Assembly: GCA_027297825.1 (NCBI GenBank)
Contig: JAPUHH010000045.1
Span: forward strand, 1-6,212
Source of the DNA: Gammaproteobacteria bacterium
GTDB lineage: Bacteria > Pseudomonadota > Gammaproteobacteria > UBA4575
Direction of reading: 5' to 3'
Length of the DNA stretch: 6,212 nucleotides
How positions within the stretch are numbered: the first letter of the stretch is position 1; every line of letters begins with the position of its first letter. A model generated the notes under the pieces. It was not told where the DNA came from. It made no database searches and saw nothing but the letters and a program-made list of their open reading frames with translations. The translations under genes and the position numbers were made by a program. Shown here one piece after another: positions 1-6,026 of the stretch.

Positions 1-26
1 TAACTTTGTTCAGCTGTTAAGAATCC

Positions 27-48
27 AAAAAAATGTGAATATGTTCAC
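27..48 (-). terminator. Possible weak intrinsic terminator / small palindrome
   Basis: On the minus strand GTGAA-CATA-TTCAC (35-48) can form a 5-bp stem with a 4-base loop, followed after one base by seven T (27-33). The layout is terminator-like, but the stem is short and poor in G+C, and it sits about 200 bases beyond the EVE stop codon. The same palindrome could equally be a protein-binding site. Low confidence in either role. Confidence 0.25.
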
Positions 49-216
49 GTAAAAATCCGTTTTATGGATAATTATTTAACATAACAACAATAAAATTCAC
101 TATTTTGTTCTTTTCAGCGTAAGTTTTTTATGTAAAACAAAAAACAGAGTTGTTATTTAAAGTTCAATATAAATAATTATTTTGCAAATTTTTAAAGTTA
201 TGCGTTTTCAAAATTA

Positions 217-241
217 TATAAAAAAGTTTATTTTTTTTATA
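217..241 (-). terminator. A/T-only hairpin just after the EVE stop codon
   Basis: TATAAAAAA (217-225) and TTTTTTATA (233-241) form a perfect 9-bp stem with a 7-base loop, beginning four bases past the TGA stop of the EVE gene on the minus strand. The 3' arm read leftward is T-rich and continues into further T-rich sequence. With no G:C pair the stem would be weak, so this is at best an inefficient terminator or a 3'-end structure. In a 20% GC region a chance match is plausible. Confidence 0.25.
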
Positions 242-245
242 AATT

Positions 246-698
246 TCACTCTAAAGTTAAGATGAAATCCCAATCATTTTTACTTACAGGCATGATAGAA
301 AGTCGATTTCCACGTTGCACTAACTGAAAATCTACTAATTTTTTATGTTGTTTTAGTTCTGCAAGAGTAATCGTGCGTTTTAATTTTCGCTTGTAGCGAA
401 CATCTACCATGATCCAACGTGGGTTATCTTTATCGCTTTTTGGATCGTAGTGCTTATCTTTTTTGTCAAACGCGGTGTGATCAACATAGCCTTCACGAGC
501 CACGGTCATGAGGCCAACAATTCCAATTTCATCGCAATTTGAATGATACAAAAAGGCTAAGTCACCTTTTTTCATATCAGCACGCATCATGTTGCGTGCT
601 TGATAATTGCGCACACCATCCCAGTGTTCCACCTTGTCACGTTTTAAATCATCGATGCTGTATTCACTAGGCTCAGTCTTCATTAACCAGTACTGCAT
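246..698 (-). CDS. EVE domain-containing protein
   Basis: This is a 150-residue protein consisting of a single EVE domain, the usual full length for the bacterial family. Recognisable signatures are the N-terminal YWLMKTEP (residues 3-10), YSIDDL (13-18), the family hallmark WDGVRNYQARN (26-36), the KKGDLAFLYHSN block (43-54) with GIVG after it (59-62), and a C-terminal RLSIMPVS segment (132-139). EVE domains share the PUA/YTH-like fold and are thought to bind modified bases in nucleic acids, but the cellular role of these stand-alone bacterial proteins is not settled. The start is well supported: AGGAGA at 706-711 lies 7 bases before the ATG. It begins 62 bases downstream of the 6S RNA gene on the same strand, so it may be cotranscribed with it, in the position ygfA occupies in E. 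coli. The family call is firm; the substrate is unknown. Confidence 0.93.
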   Translation of the reverse strand: MQYWLMKTEPSEYSIDDLKRDKVEHWDGVRNYQARNMMRADMKKGDLAFLYHSNCDEIGIVGLMTVAREGYVDHTAFDKKDKHYDPKSDKDNPRWIMVDVRYKRKLKRTITLAELKQHKKLVDFQLVQRGNRLSIMPVSKNDWDFILTLE

Positions 699-705
699 AT
701 CGATG

Positions 706-711
706 TCTCCT
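706..711 (-). promoter_or_regulatory. Ribosome binding site of the EVE gene
   Basis: AGGAGA on the minus strand lies 7 bases before the ATG at 698. Upstream of the other starts in this window, Shine-Dalgarno sequences are weak or absent. Confidence 0.8.
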
Positions 712-760
712 GAACATATGCGAATAAAAAGATAAAAAGGATCCTGAATTTAGAATATGC

Positions 761-950
761 GGGCACACTCCGCGAATACCGTGGCAACCATTGTCCTTGA
801 ACCAAAGGTTCAAGTGGGAGCGCTAAGAGATGAATTAGGCTTTCCGATTAACGGACATGCGCACCAGCATCTCTATAGTATTGCCCCCGGGGTAAGTAAA
901 TAGGCTCAAGGGATATACCAGGCAGCACACCTGTAGCGCAGAGTGTGTCC
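761..950 (-). ncRNA. ssrS: 6S RNA
   Basis: 6S RNA mimics an open promoter and binds the sigma-70 RNA polymerase holoenzyme, damping transcription in stationary phase. The call rests on three things. The location directly downstream of zapA on the same strand is the conserved one. The ends pair in a long closing stem (937-950 with 761-774), with about 190 bases between the ends, matching the usual 180-200. Hallmark internal segments are present on the minus strand: CCCTTGAGCC near the 5' half, and the perfect inverted repeat CTTGAACC-TTT-GGTTCAAG (796-814) in the 3' half. An apical arm is formed by AGAGATG/CATCTCT (868-874 with 826-832), capped by TCCG-TTAAT-CGGA (843-855). The exact ends are estimated from the closing stem. 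A TACAGT hexamer at 963-968 is a possible -10, without a good -35. It lies between zapA and the EVE gene, and the E. coli homologue is transcribed together with its downstream gene. Confidence 0.95.
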
Positions 951-976
951 GACTTCCATTGAACTGTAGCAGATTC

Positions 977-1291
977 TTAAAGTTCTAGCTGCTGGCTATT
1001 TTTTAAGGCGACGTCAATTCGATCTTGTAGGCTTCGAATACGTGTAGAGATGCTCTTGCAAGAGCGGTCATGATCATTATTTTGTTTGAGGTAATCGTGC
1101 GCTAGATTAAGAGCCGCCATAACCGCTACGCGGTCACCACTTATCGCTTTACCTTTATCATGTATTTCTTGGATGCGCGCATTTAAAAGATGCGCTGAGG
1201 CTTGTAAAGACTCTTCTTCACCTGCTGGGCAAGCAACACGGTATTCTTTATCTAATATGCTAAGCGTTACAGGTGCTTCGTTTACGCTCAT
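977..1291 (-). CDS. zapA: Cell division protein ZapA
   Basis: ZapA is a small cytoplasmic protein that binds FtsZ and promotes bundling of its filaments, stabilising the Z-ring. This 104-residue protein matches the family length. The N-terminal globular domain shows the typical pattern VTLSILDKEYRVACPAGEEESLQASAHLLN (residues 8-37; written here only as VTLSILDKEY then AGEEESL and AHLLN), followed by the conserved VAVMAALNLAHDYL helix (56-69). The C-terminal part (about 75-104) is the helical coiled-coil through which ZapA dimers tetramerise. The ATG overlaps the stop codon of the upstream ZapB-like gene by 4 bases (ATGA at 1288-1291), which implies translational coupling; a weak GGAAG lies 7 bases before it. 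6S RNA follows 26 bases downstream, as in enterobacteria and pseudomonads. Identification is secure from both sequence and context. Confidence 0.96.
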   Translation of the reverse strand: MSVNEAPVTLSILDKEYRVACPAGEEESLQASAHLLNARIQEIHDKGKAISGDRVAVMAALNLAHDYLKQNNDHDRSCKSISTRIRSLQDRIDVALKNSQQLEL

Positions 1292-1521
1292 ACAGTCACT
1301 TCCATAGACTTGAGTCGTGTGATCATGGCTTCTACCCGTTTGCGGGCTTGTTCATTTTTCCCAATCAAGCTTGCACGCTCTGTGGTATGTGAGTTTTGTT
1401 GTAATTTGAGAAGGTGATTTTCTTTTTTAAGCTCTTCGCATGTTTTAATGAGTTCATCAACGCGGATTTCTAATCCTTTAAGAGCCTGCTCATTGAGCTT
1501 TCCGGTGTCTCGCTTTTCCAT
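1288..1521 (-). CDS. ZapB-like coiled-coil protein (TIGR02449 family)
   Basis: This 77-residue, highly charged protein is almost entirely predicted alpha-helical coiled coil: leucine/isoleucine/valine repeats run from LEIRVDELI (residues 17-25) through LKKENHLLKL (31-40). It ends in KNEQARKRVEAMITRLKSME (55-74), which resembles the conserved C-terminus of the TIGR02449 family found next to zapA in Pseudomonas and relatives. No signal peptide or membrane segment is present, so it is cytoplasmic. By size, coiled-coil character and coupling to zapA it is plausibly a functional counterpart of ZapB, the coiled-coil partner of ZapA, but that role is inferred. The ATG at 1521 is the only ATG start before an in-frame stop upstream; no Shine-Dalgarno is visible. 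It is the first gene of the leftward operon, with a good promoter at 1601-1629. Confidence 0.88.
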   Translation of the reverse strand: MEKRDTGKLNEQALKGLEIRVDELIKTCEELKKENHLLKLQQNSHTTERASLIGKNEQARKRVEAMITRLKSMEVTV

Positions 1522-1600
1522 ATCAAAATGGTAGGCTGTAGCGACTTTATCGTCAACAATAATCTTTTAAAGAATTTTAAAACCATTAGTAGAACTATGG

Positions 1601-1629
1601 ATAATATTAGGTTTTAAATTTTCTTTCAA
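1601..1629 (-). promoter_or_regulatory. Sigma-70 promoter for the ZapB-like/zapA operon
   Basis: On the minus strand TTGAAA (1624-1629) and TATTAT (1601-1606) are separated by exactly 17 bases. Each hexamer differs from consensus at one position (TTGACA and TATAAT). Transcription would start near 1594, giving an untranslated leader of about 70 bases before the ATG at 1521. This is the best promoter match I found in the window. Confidence 0.7.
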
Positions 1630-1652
1630 AGTAGGGCGAATGCTGTAGTCAA

Positions 1653-1661
1653 TGTTAGAAT
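1653..1661 (+). promoter_or_regulatory. Extended -10 promoter before the UPF0149 gene
   Basis: TGTTAGAAT matches the extended -10 pattern TGnTATAAT with one difference in the hexamer. There is no good -35 at 16-18 bases, which extended -10 promoters can tolerate. A start 7-9 bases downstream would fall at 1668-1670, at the ATG itself, implying a leaderless or nearly leaderless message. Confidence 0.45.
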
Positions 1662-1669
1662 AAAATTGT

Positions 1670-2215
1670 ATGCCACCAAAATACAAACAAATTGAAAATG
1701 CCCTTTCTAGTATGCAGTCTCCGTATACACCGGAAGATTGTCACGGGATGTTGTGTGCCATGTTAATTGTGAATAGTTCACTACGCTGTAATCGCTGGCT
1801 GGATGAAATTTGTACACTTGGACCCATCGATTCGGCAGCTATCTCCAAAGATAAAGATGCATTGGTCGCTTTGTATGATCATACGCGTCAAGAGCTGAAT
1901 GATTCCCTGCTTAACTTTTCTTTGCTAATCCAGGATGACAGCAGTTTAAGTGGGCGTGTTGAAGCACTAAAGAAATGGTGTGATGGATTCTTGTTTGGAC
2001 TTGCATTGGCCGGGGTAAAGGATGTGTCTAAGTTACCTGAAGATTCTTTTCAAGTATTGCAAGATATTGTCGCCATTTCACAGGCCTCTGATGAAGACGA
2101 TGAAGATGAAATGAATGAAGTCGCATATATGGATATTGTTGAATTTGTGCGTATGGGCATCTTGCTGATAAATGAAGAGTTACAGCCCATGAACCGGCCC
2201 GTGACCATCCAATAG
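1670..2215 (+). CDS. ygfB: YgfB / UPF0149 family protein
   Basis: This 181-residue soluble protein is of the usual length for the UPF0149 family. Supporting features are the N-terminal YTPEDCHGMLCAML segment (residues 19-32), resembling the conserved 'HGxLCG' helix; WCDGFLFGLALAG (103-115), a family signature; a strongly acidic linker (141-150, mostly D and E); and the C-terminal helix VEFVRMGILLINEEL (157-171). The biochemical activity is not established. In Pseudomonas aeruginosa the orthologue next to pepP has been reported to repress the AlpA-controlled ampDh3 amidase gene and so influence beta-lactam susceptibility; whether that holds here is unknown. The reading frame has a TAA at 1661-1663, so ATG 1670 is the first possible ATG; M15 at 1712 is a less likely alternative. 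There is no Shine-Dalgarno. It is the first gene of the rightward operon, 28 bases before pepP. Confidence 0.92.
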   Translation: MPPKYKQIENALSSMQSPYTPEDCHGMLCAMLIVNSSLRCNRWLDEICTLGPIDSAAISKDKDALVALYDHTRQELNDSLLNFSLLIQDDSSLSGRVEALKKWCDGFLFGLALAGVKDVSKLPEDSFQVLQDIVAISQASDEDDEDEMNEVAYMDIVEFVRMGILLINEELQPMNRPVTIQ

Positions 2216-2243
2216 AACATATATTCTATACTTTCACTAGACC

Positions 2244-3554
2244 ATGAATCAAAAAGAGCTGCTCAAGCGACGTAAGACTTTGATGCGCATGGTGGGTAAT
2301 GATGGTGCGGCGATCATTCCTTCCGCTAAATCGATCCCACGTAATCGCGATGTAGATCATATCTTTCGCCAAGATAGCGATTTTTTGTACCTCACCGGCT
2401 TTAATGAGCCAGATTCCATAGTTGTGTTGTTGCCTGGTCATGCGGGAGGTCAATATATTCTATTTTGTCGCGAGTGTAATCCTGAGAAAGAAATATGGGA
2501 TGGCCGGCGTGCCGGGCTAGAAGGTGCAGAAGAAAATTATTTGGTTGATAAAGCTTATGCCATTGACCAGCTAGATGACATGCTGCCTACCTTGCTAGCG
2601 AATCGAGAACGGATTTTTTATCCCATGGGACGCGATGCAAATTTTGATCGCCAAGTGATGAAGTGGGTCAATCAATCTCAAGGCTCTGTTCGAAGTTCAA
2701 AACATGCCCCGCATGAGCTGTTATCGATTGATTACTTCTTGCATGACATGCGTCTATATAAGTCACGTGGTGAACTGACGCTGATGCGACGGGCCGCCAA
2801 AGCTGCGATTACCGGCCATATACGTGCTATGCAGGTTTGCCAACCTGGAATGCATGAATATGAAATCGAAGCAGAACTTCTTTATGAATTTAGAAAAGCG
2901 GGTTGTGTCACAGCCTATCCAAGTATTGTCGGCGGTGGTGGTAATGGTTGTATTCTGCATTACATCGAAAACAACCAAGTTCTTAATGACGGAGACTTAG
3001 TGCTGATTGATGCCGGTGCAGAGTACCAAGGCTATGCCAGTGACATCACTCGGACGTTTCCTGTGAATGGAAAATTTTCCGCAGTGCAGCGCGAAGTGTA
3101 TGAATTGGTTTTAGAGTCGCAGATCGCCGCAATCAATAAAGTGAAACCAGGCAATCATTGGAATGATCCGCATAATGAAGCAGTTAAAGTACTCACTAAA
3201 GGCTTAGTCAGTTTGGGTTTACTTAAGGGTAAGCCAGCAAAACTGATTAAAGATGAAGAGTATCGTCAATTTTATATGCATCGCACCGGCCATTGGTTAG
3301 GCTTGGATGTGCATGATGTAGGAGACTACCGTTTTGATGAAGAGTGGCGCTTGTTGGAACCAGGCATGACCTTAACTGTAGAGCCCGGGTTGTATATTAC
3401 TAAAGCCAGAGGTGTGCCTAAGCGGTTTTGGAATATCGGTATTCGTATAGAAGACGATGTGTTGGTGACTAAAGATGGCAATAAAGTGCTGACTGAAAAC
3501 CTCACACGAGACCCAGACGAAATCGAAGCATTGATGTCGGCTGCTGCGCATTAA
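2244..3554 (+). CDS. pepP: Xaa-Pro aminopeptidase (aminopeptidase P)
   Basis: This cytoplasmic metallopeptidase of family M24B releases the N-terminal residue from peptides whose second residue is proline. Its 436 residues compare with 441 in E. coli PepP. The N-terminal aminopeptidase-P domain (about 1-170) contains RQDSDFLYLTGFNEP (42-56). The C-terminal pita-bread catalytic domain (about 175-430) keeps all five dinuclear-metal (Mn) ligands: D256 in LIDAG, D267 in SDITR, H350 in TGHWLGLD, E380 in TVEPGLY and E403 in GIRIEDD. The catalytic-site histidines H239 (ILHYIEN) and H357 (DVHDVG) are also present, so it should be active. The start at ATG 2244 gives an N-terminus collinear with E. coli PepP; no clear Shine-Dalgarno precedes it. 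ubiH starts 14 bases after the stop. The pepP-ubiH linkage is ancient and conserved without an obvious metabolic reason. Confidence 0.97.
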   Translation: MNQKELLKRRKTLMRMVGNDGAAIIPSAKSIPRNRDVDHIFRQDSDFLYLTGFNEPDSIVVLLPGHAGGQYILFCRECNPEKEIWDGRRAGLEGAEENYLVDKAYAIDQLDDMLPTLLANRERIFYPMGRDANFDRQVMKWVNQSQGSVRSSKHAPHELLSIDYFLHDMRLYKSRGELTLMRRAAKAAITGHIRAMQVCQPGMHEYEIEAELLYEFRKAGCVTAYPSIVGGGGNGCILHYIENNQVLNDGDLVLIDAGAEYQGYASDITRTFPVNGKFSAVQREVYELVLESQIAAINKVKPGNHWNDPHNEAVKVLTKGLVSLGLLKGKPAKLIKDEEYRQFYMHRTGHWLGLDVHDVGDYRFDEEWRLLEPGMTLTVEPGLYITKARGVPKRFWNIGIRIEDDVLVTKDGNKVLTENLTRDPDEIEALMSAAAH

Positions 3555-3568
3555 GCTTTTTTAGTATC

Positions 3569-4804
3569 ATGCAACAGCATTTTGATATTGCGATTGTGGG
3601 TGCAGGTCTTGTCGGTAGCAGTTTGGCTTGTGCACTAGCCTCTACCCCCTACCGTATTGCACTCATTGATAGCCAGCCCCTGCCCGCGAGTGAACCTGCT
3701 GATGTAAATCCAAACAGTCTCCAAGATGGTAGAAGTATTGCTTTGGCACTGTCCTCTAAAAAAATGTTTGATGTGCTGGGCCTTTGGCAATCGTTAGATG
3801 CTGATGCGGTACCGATTAAAAAAATTCATATTTCGGATCAAGGACGATTTGGTGCAGCCCGTTTAGATAGTGCGCGTTACGATGTTGAAAGCTTTGGTTA
3901 TTTAGTGCCGGCTGAAAAACTCATTACTGCGCTACAGCAGAAAATTCAGTTGTATGACCATATACAGCGCGTACAACCCTATGAAGTTTCTAATCTAGAA
4001 AGCCAGACCGATCAAGTGATTCTCAACGCTGATGGAGAACCGATACATGCAAAATTGTTGATTGCTGCAGATGGTATCCGTTCTTTGATACGTAATAAAC
4101 TAGGCATTGGAGCGGATGAAAAACAATATCAGCAAAGCGCCATCGTTGGCTGTATCGATACCGAAATACATCATCAATTTACCGCCTATGAACGTTTCAC
4201 TAAAGATGGGCCGTTGGCATTGTTGCCCCGTAATGGTAATCGTTGCGGATTTATATGGATGAATCCGAGTGTTATCGCCGAGAAAAATTTAAACCTCTCA
4301 GATGAGGGTTTCTTGGAAGAACTACAACAAGCTTTTGGACAACGTCTCGGCCACTTTTCAAATCTGAGCAGGCGTTTTGCGTACCCATTGTCATTGTTAG
4401 TCAGTGACCAACGTGTGCAACAACGCGTGGTGCTCGTCGGCAATGCGGCACAAACCTTACATCCGGTTGCAGGTCAGGGTTTGAATCTTGCTTTGCGCGA
4501 TATCGCCGAGCTTAGCGAAATTTTAGTATCAAGTGAAAACGCACTCGATAACATCGATGAAGCATTGCGTGCCTATGAAGCTTGTCGTCAGCCCGATATC
4601 GAAAATACTGTGCGTTTTACCGACCGACTTAATTTTTTATTCACCGCGGACTATCCCGTATTATCGCGTACCCGTGGTTTAGGTCTGGCCTTACTCGGGG
4701 CTATTCCAGCATTAGAGGAGCGCATCGTGCGGCAAAATTTAGGTACGCTAGGTTCTGCAGCTAGTTTGTTGCAAGGTCGCGCCTTGTGTGCTGAGCATGT
4801 CTAA
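3569..4804 (+). CDS. ubiH: 2-octaprenyl-6-methoxyphenol hydroxylase UbiH
   Basis: This FAD-dependent aromatic hydroxylase of ubiquinone biosynthesis acts at ring position C1 and belongs to the membrane-associated or soluble Ubi complex. Its 411 residues fit the family (392 in E. coli). The motifs of class A flavoprotein monooxygenases are in order: the dinucleotide-binding GAGLVG (residues 11-16) in the N-terminal beta-alpha-beta fold, the DG motif AADGIRS (166-172), and the second FAD motif GNAAQTLHPVAGQGLN (291-306). Having GN and Q where most relatives have GD and H is typical of UbiH itself (E. coli UbiH has the same GNAAQTLHP), which separates it from UbiI and UbiF. The conserved GPLALLP is at 214-220. 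The ATG at 3569 follows the pepP stop by 14 bases with no visible Shine-Dalgarno. Its end overlaps the start of ubiI. Confidence 0.95.
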   Translation: MQQHFDIAIVGAGLVGSSLACALASTPYRIALIDSQPLPASEPADVNPNSLQDGRSIALALSSKKMFDVLGLWQSLDADAVPIKKIHISDQGRFGAARLDSARYDVESFGYLVPAEKLITALQQKIQLYDHIQRVQPYEVSNLESQTDQVILNADGEPIHAKLLIAADGIRSLIRNKLGIGADEKQYQQSAIVGCIDTEIHHQFTAYERFTKDGPLALLPRNGNRCGFIWMNPSVIAEKNLNLSDEGFLEELQQAFGQRLGHFSNLSRRFAYPLSLLVSDQRVQQRVVLVGNAAQTLHPVAGQGLNLALRDIAELSEILVSSENALDNIDEALRAYEACRQPDIENTVRFTDRLNFLFTADYPVLSRTRGLGLALLGAIPALEERIVRQNLGTLGSAASLLQGRALCAEHV

Positions 4805-6005
4805 GGAGTCTGCAATTAACGTTGATGTTGTCATTGTGGGTGCTGGCATGGTGGGGCTTACTTTAGCCAACTTATTGTCCAAGCAAGGTAAGTCGTTGGC
4901 CATCATTGACCGAAACATTCCACAAGAATTTGATACAACGCAACCCTACGATGCGCGCGTCACTGCAGTCAGTCCAGGTTCGCAAGCAATTTTTGAACAT
5001 GTAAATGCATGGTCATCCATGCAAGCCAAACGTATCACCCCATTCAATCGCATGGTGGTTTGGGATGCAGTGGAGGATGCAAAAATAAACTTTAGTGCGA
5101 GTGATATTCAGCATGAAAACCTTGGGCACATTGTAGAAAACCTTGTCATCCAAACCAGTTTGCATGAGGCCCTGCAACCTCAAACTAATATAAATTGGTT
5201 TGTGCCCGTAGTGATTGGAAATGTTCTTACGCGTGAAGATCATATCGAAGTGGTTTTAGATAATGATCAAGTGCTGACTGCGAAGCTGCTGGTAGGCGCA
5301 GATGGTCGTCGCTCCAGTGTGCGTAAATTTGCAAATATTAATTACTCAGAAAAGAGTTATCAGCAACAAGGCATTGTCGCGCGTGTGCAAACCGAGCATC
5401 CGCATGAAGATACAGCATGGCAGCGCTTTCTCAGTACCGGCCCCTTGGCCTTGTTGCCGCTAAACAATGGTGAATGTTCCATCGTTTGGTCCGTGAATGA
5501 TGAGGAAGCCAATGAGCTGATGGAACTTGGCGAACATGAATTCGCACAGGCACTCACCAAAGCCAGCGGCCTACACTTGGGTAATATCTCGTTGTGCTCC
5601 AAGCGCGCTACTTTCCCTTTAGTGTCCGGCCAGGCTGAATCCATGGTGCAACCACGCATTGCATTAGTCGGGGATGCCGCGCATGCCTTGCATCCACTGG
5701 CTGGACAAGGCGCAAATTTAGGTTTTACCGATGCCGCGATATTGGCAGAGGTATTGGCCCAAACAGAGCGGGATATCGGCAGTGTTAAAGTATTGCGTAA
5801 ATATGAGCGTGCACGAGTAGGCGAGACGCAAGTGATGCAGCGCGCGATGGATGCCTTTGTAGCGGCATTTAGTTCGACTTCTACACCGGTGATTACGGCG
5901 CGCAATTACGCACTCAATGCAGCAAATCGAATTCAACCGATTAAAAAATATTTTATGAAGCAGGCGATGGGGTTGAGTAAGAATAGACCGGGCTTCGCTA
6001 GATAA
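4797..6005 (+). CDS. ubiI: FAD-dependent ubiquinone biosynthesis hydroxylase, UbiI/VisC type
   Basis: This is a paralogue of the preceding ubiH product and the likely C5-hydroxylase of ubiquinone synthesis. From ATG 4797 it has 402 residues (400 in E. coli UbiI). It has GAGMVG (15-20), VGADGRRSSVRK (166-177), GPLALLP (215-221) and the canonical second FAD motif VGDAAHALHPLAGQGANLG (291-309), in contrast to the GN/Q variant in UbiH. The assignment to UbiI rather than UbiF rests mainly on its position right after pepP-ubiH. The start is ambiguous: GTG 4788 (17-base overlap with ubiH) has only a weak AAGG 10 bases upstream; ATG 4797 (8-base overlap) has none; and a strong AAGGAG (4803-4808) lies just after ATG 4797, 6 bases before an ATT codon at 4815. 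I chose the ATG as the conventional start. Overlap with ubiH implies translational coupling. A stem-loop covers the stop codon. Confidence 0.9.
   Translation: MSKESAINVDVVIVGAGMVGLTLANLLSKQGKSLAIIDRNIPQEFDTTQPYDARVTAVSPGSQAIFEHVNAWSSMQAKRITPFNRMVVWDAVEDAKINFSASDIQHENLGHIVENLVIQTSLHEALQPQTNINWFVPVVIGNVLTREDHIEVVLDNDQVLTAKLLVGADGRRSSVRKFANINYSEKSYQQQGIVARVQTEHPHEDTAWQRFLSTGPLALLPLNNGECSIVWSVNDEEANELMELGEHEFAQALTKASGLHLGNISLCSKRATFPLVSGQAESMVQPRIALVGDAAHALHPLAGQGANLGFTDAAILAEVLAQTERDIGSVKVLRKYERARVGETQVMQRAMDAFVAAFSSTSTPVITARNYALNAANRIQPIKKYFMKQAMGLSKNRPGFAR
4803..4808 (+). promoter_or_regulatory. Shine-Dalgarno-like AAGGAG at the ubiH/ubiI junction
   Basis: AAGGAG overlaps the ubiH stop codon (4802-4804) and is the strongest ribosome-binding match in the rightward operon. 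It lies downstream of the ATG and GTG start candidates of ubiI and 6 bases upstream of an in-frame ATT. It could serve a rare ATT start, help re-initiation after ubiH, or simply encode Lys-Glu by chance. Confidence 0.35.
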
Positions 6006-6022
6006 ACTTTGTTGATCTAGCG
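5996..6022 (+). terminator. Stem-loop straddling the ubiI stop codon
   Basis: CGCTAGAT (5996-6003) and ATCTAGCG (6015-6022) form a perfect 8-bp stem with an 11-base loop that contains the rest of the TAA stop. It is followed by ctttgcg rather than a T-run, so it is not a standard intrinsic terminator. It may be a 3'-end stabilising structure or a factor-dependent stop. It directly abuts the hairpin cluster to the right. Confidence 0.4.
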
Positions 6023-6026
6023 CTTT

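Larger units (their letters stand above)
1..245. other. AT-rich intergenic spacer without a gene
   Basis: This stretch is only about 20% G+C (48 of the first 240 bases), far below the coding part of the window. I see no convincing reading frame or tRNA-like fold. It contains homopolymer runs of A and T, a repeated taattattt motif (near 68 and 172), a 14-base inverted repeat at 35-48 and an A/T-only hairpin at 217-241. It lies downstream of the EVE gene. It could be a terminator region or the promoter region of a gene beyond the left edge. Its function is not visible from the sequence. Confidence 0.7.

Noticed and set aside
1..245. CRISPR leader or array in the AT-rich spacer
   Set aside because: No direct repeats of 20 or more bases with regular spacing are present.
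796..814. Perfect inverted repeat considered as an intrinsic terminator of zapA
   Set aside because: It is the conserved internal hairpin of 6S RNA and is not followed by a T-run.
2214..2232. TATACT and a small AGAA/TTCT palindrome before pepP considered as a separate promoter
   Set aside because: There is no acceptable -35 at 16-18 bases and the gap from ygfB is only 28 bases.
3552..3568. Six-T run between pepP and ubiH considered as a terminator
   Set aside because: There is no G+C-rich stem before it and the gap is only 14 bases, so read-through within an operon is more likely.
5360..5905. 181-residue minus-strand reading frame inside ubiI
   Set aside because: It is cysteine-, serine- and alanine-rich in a way typical of the antisense of a conserved gene, and ubiI on the other strand carries all its motifs.
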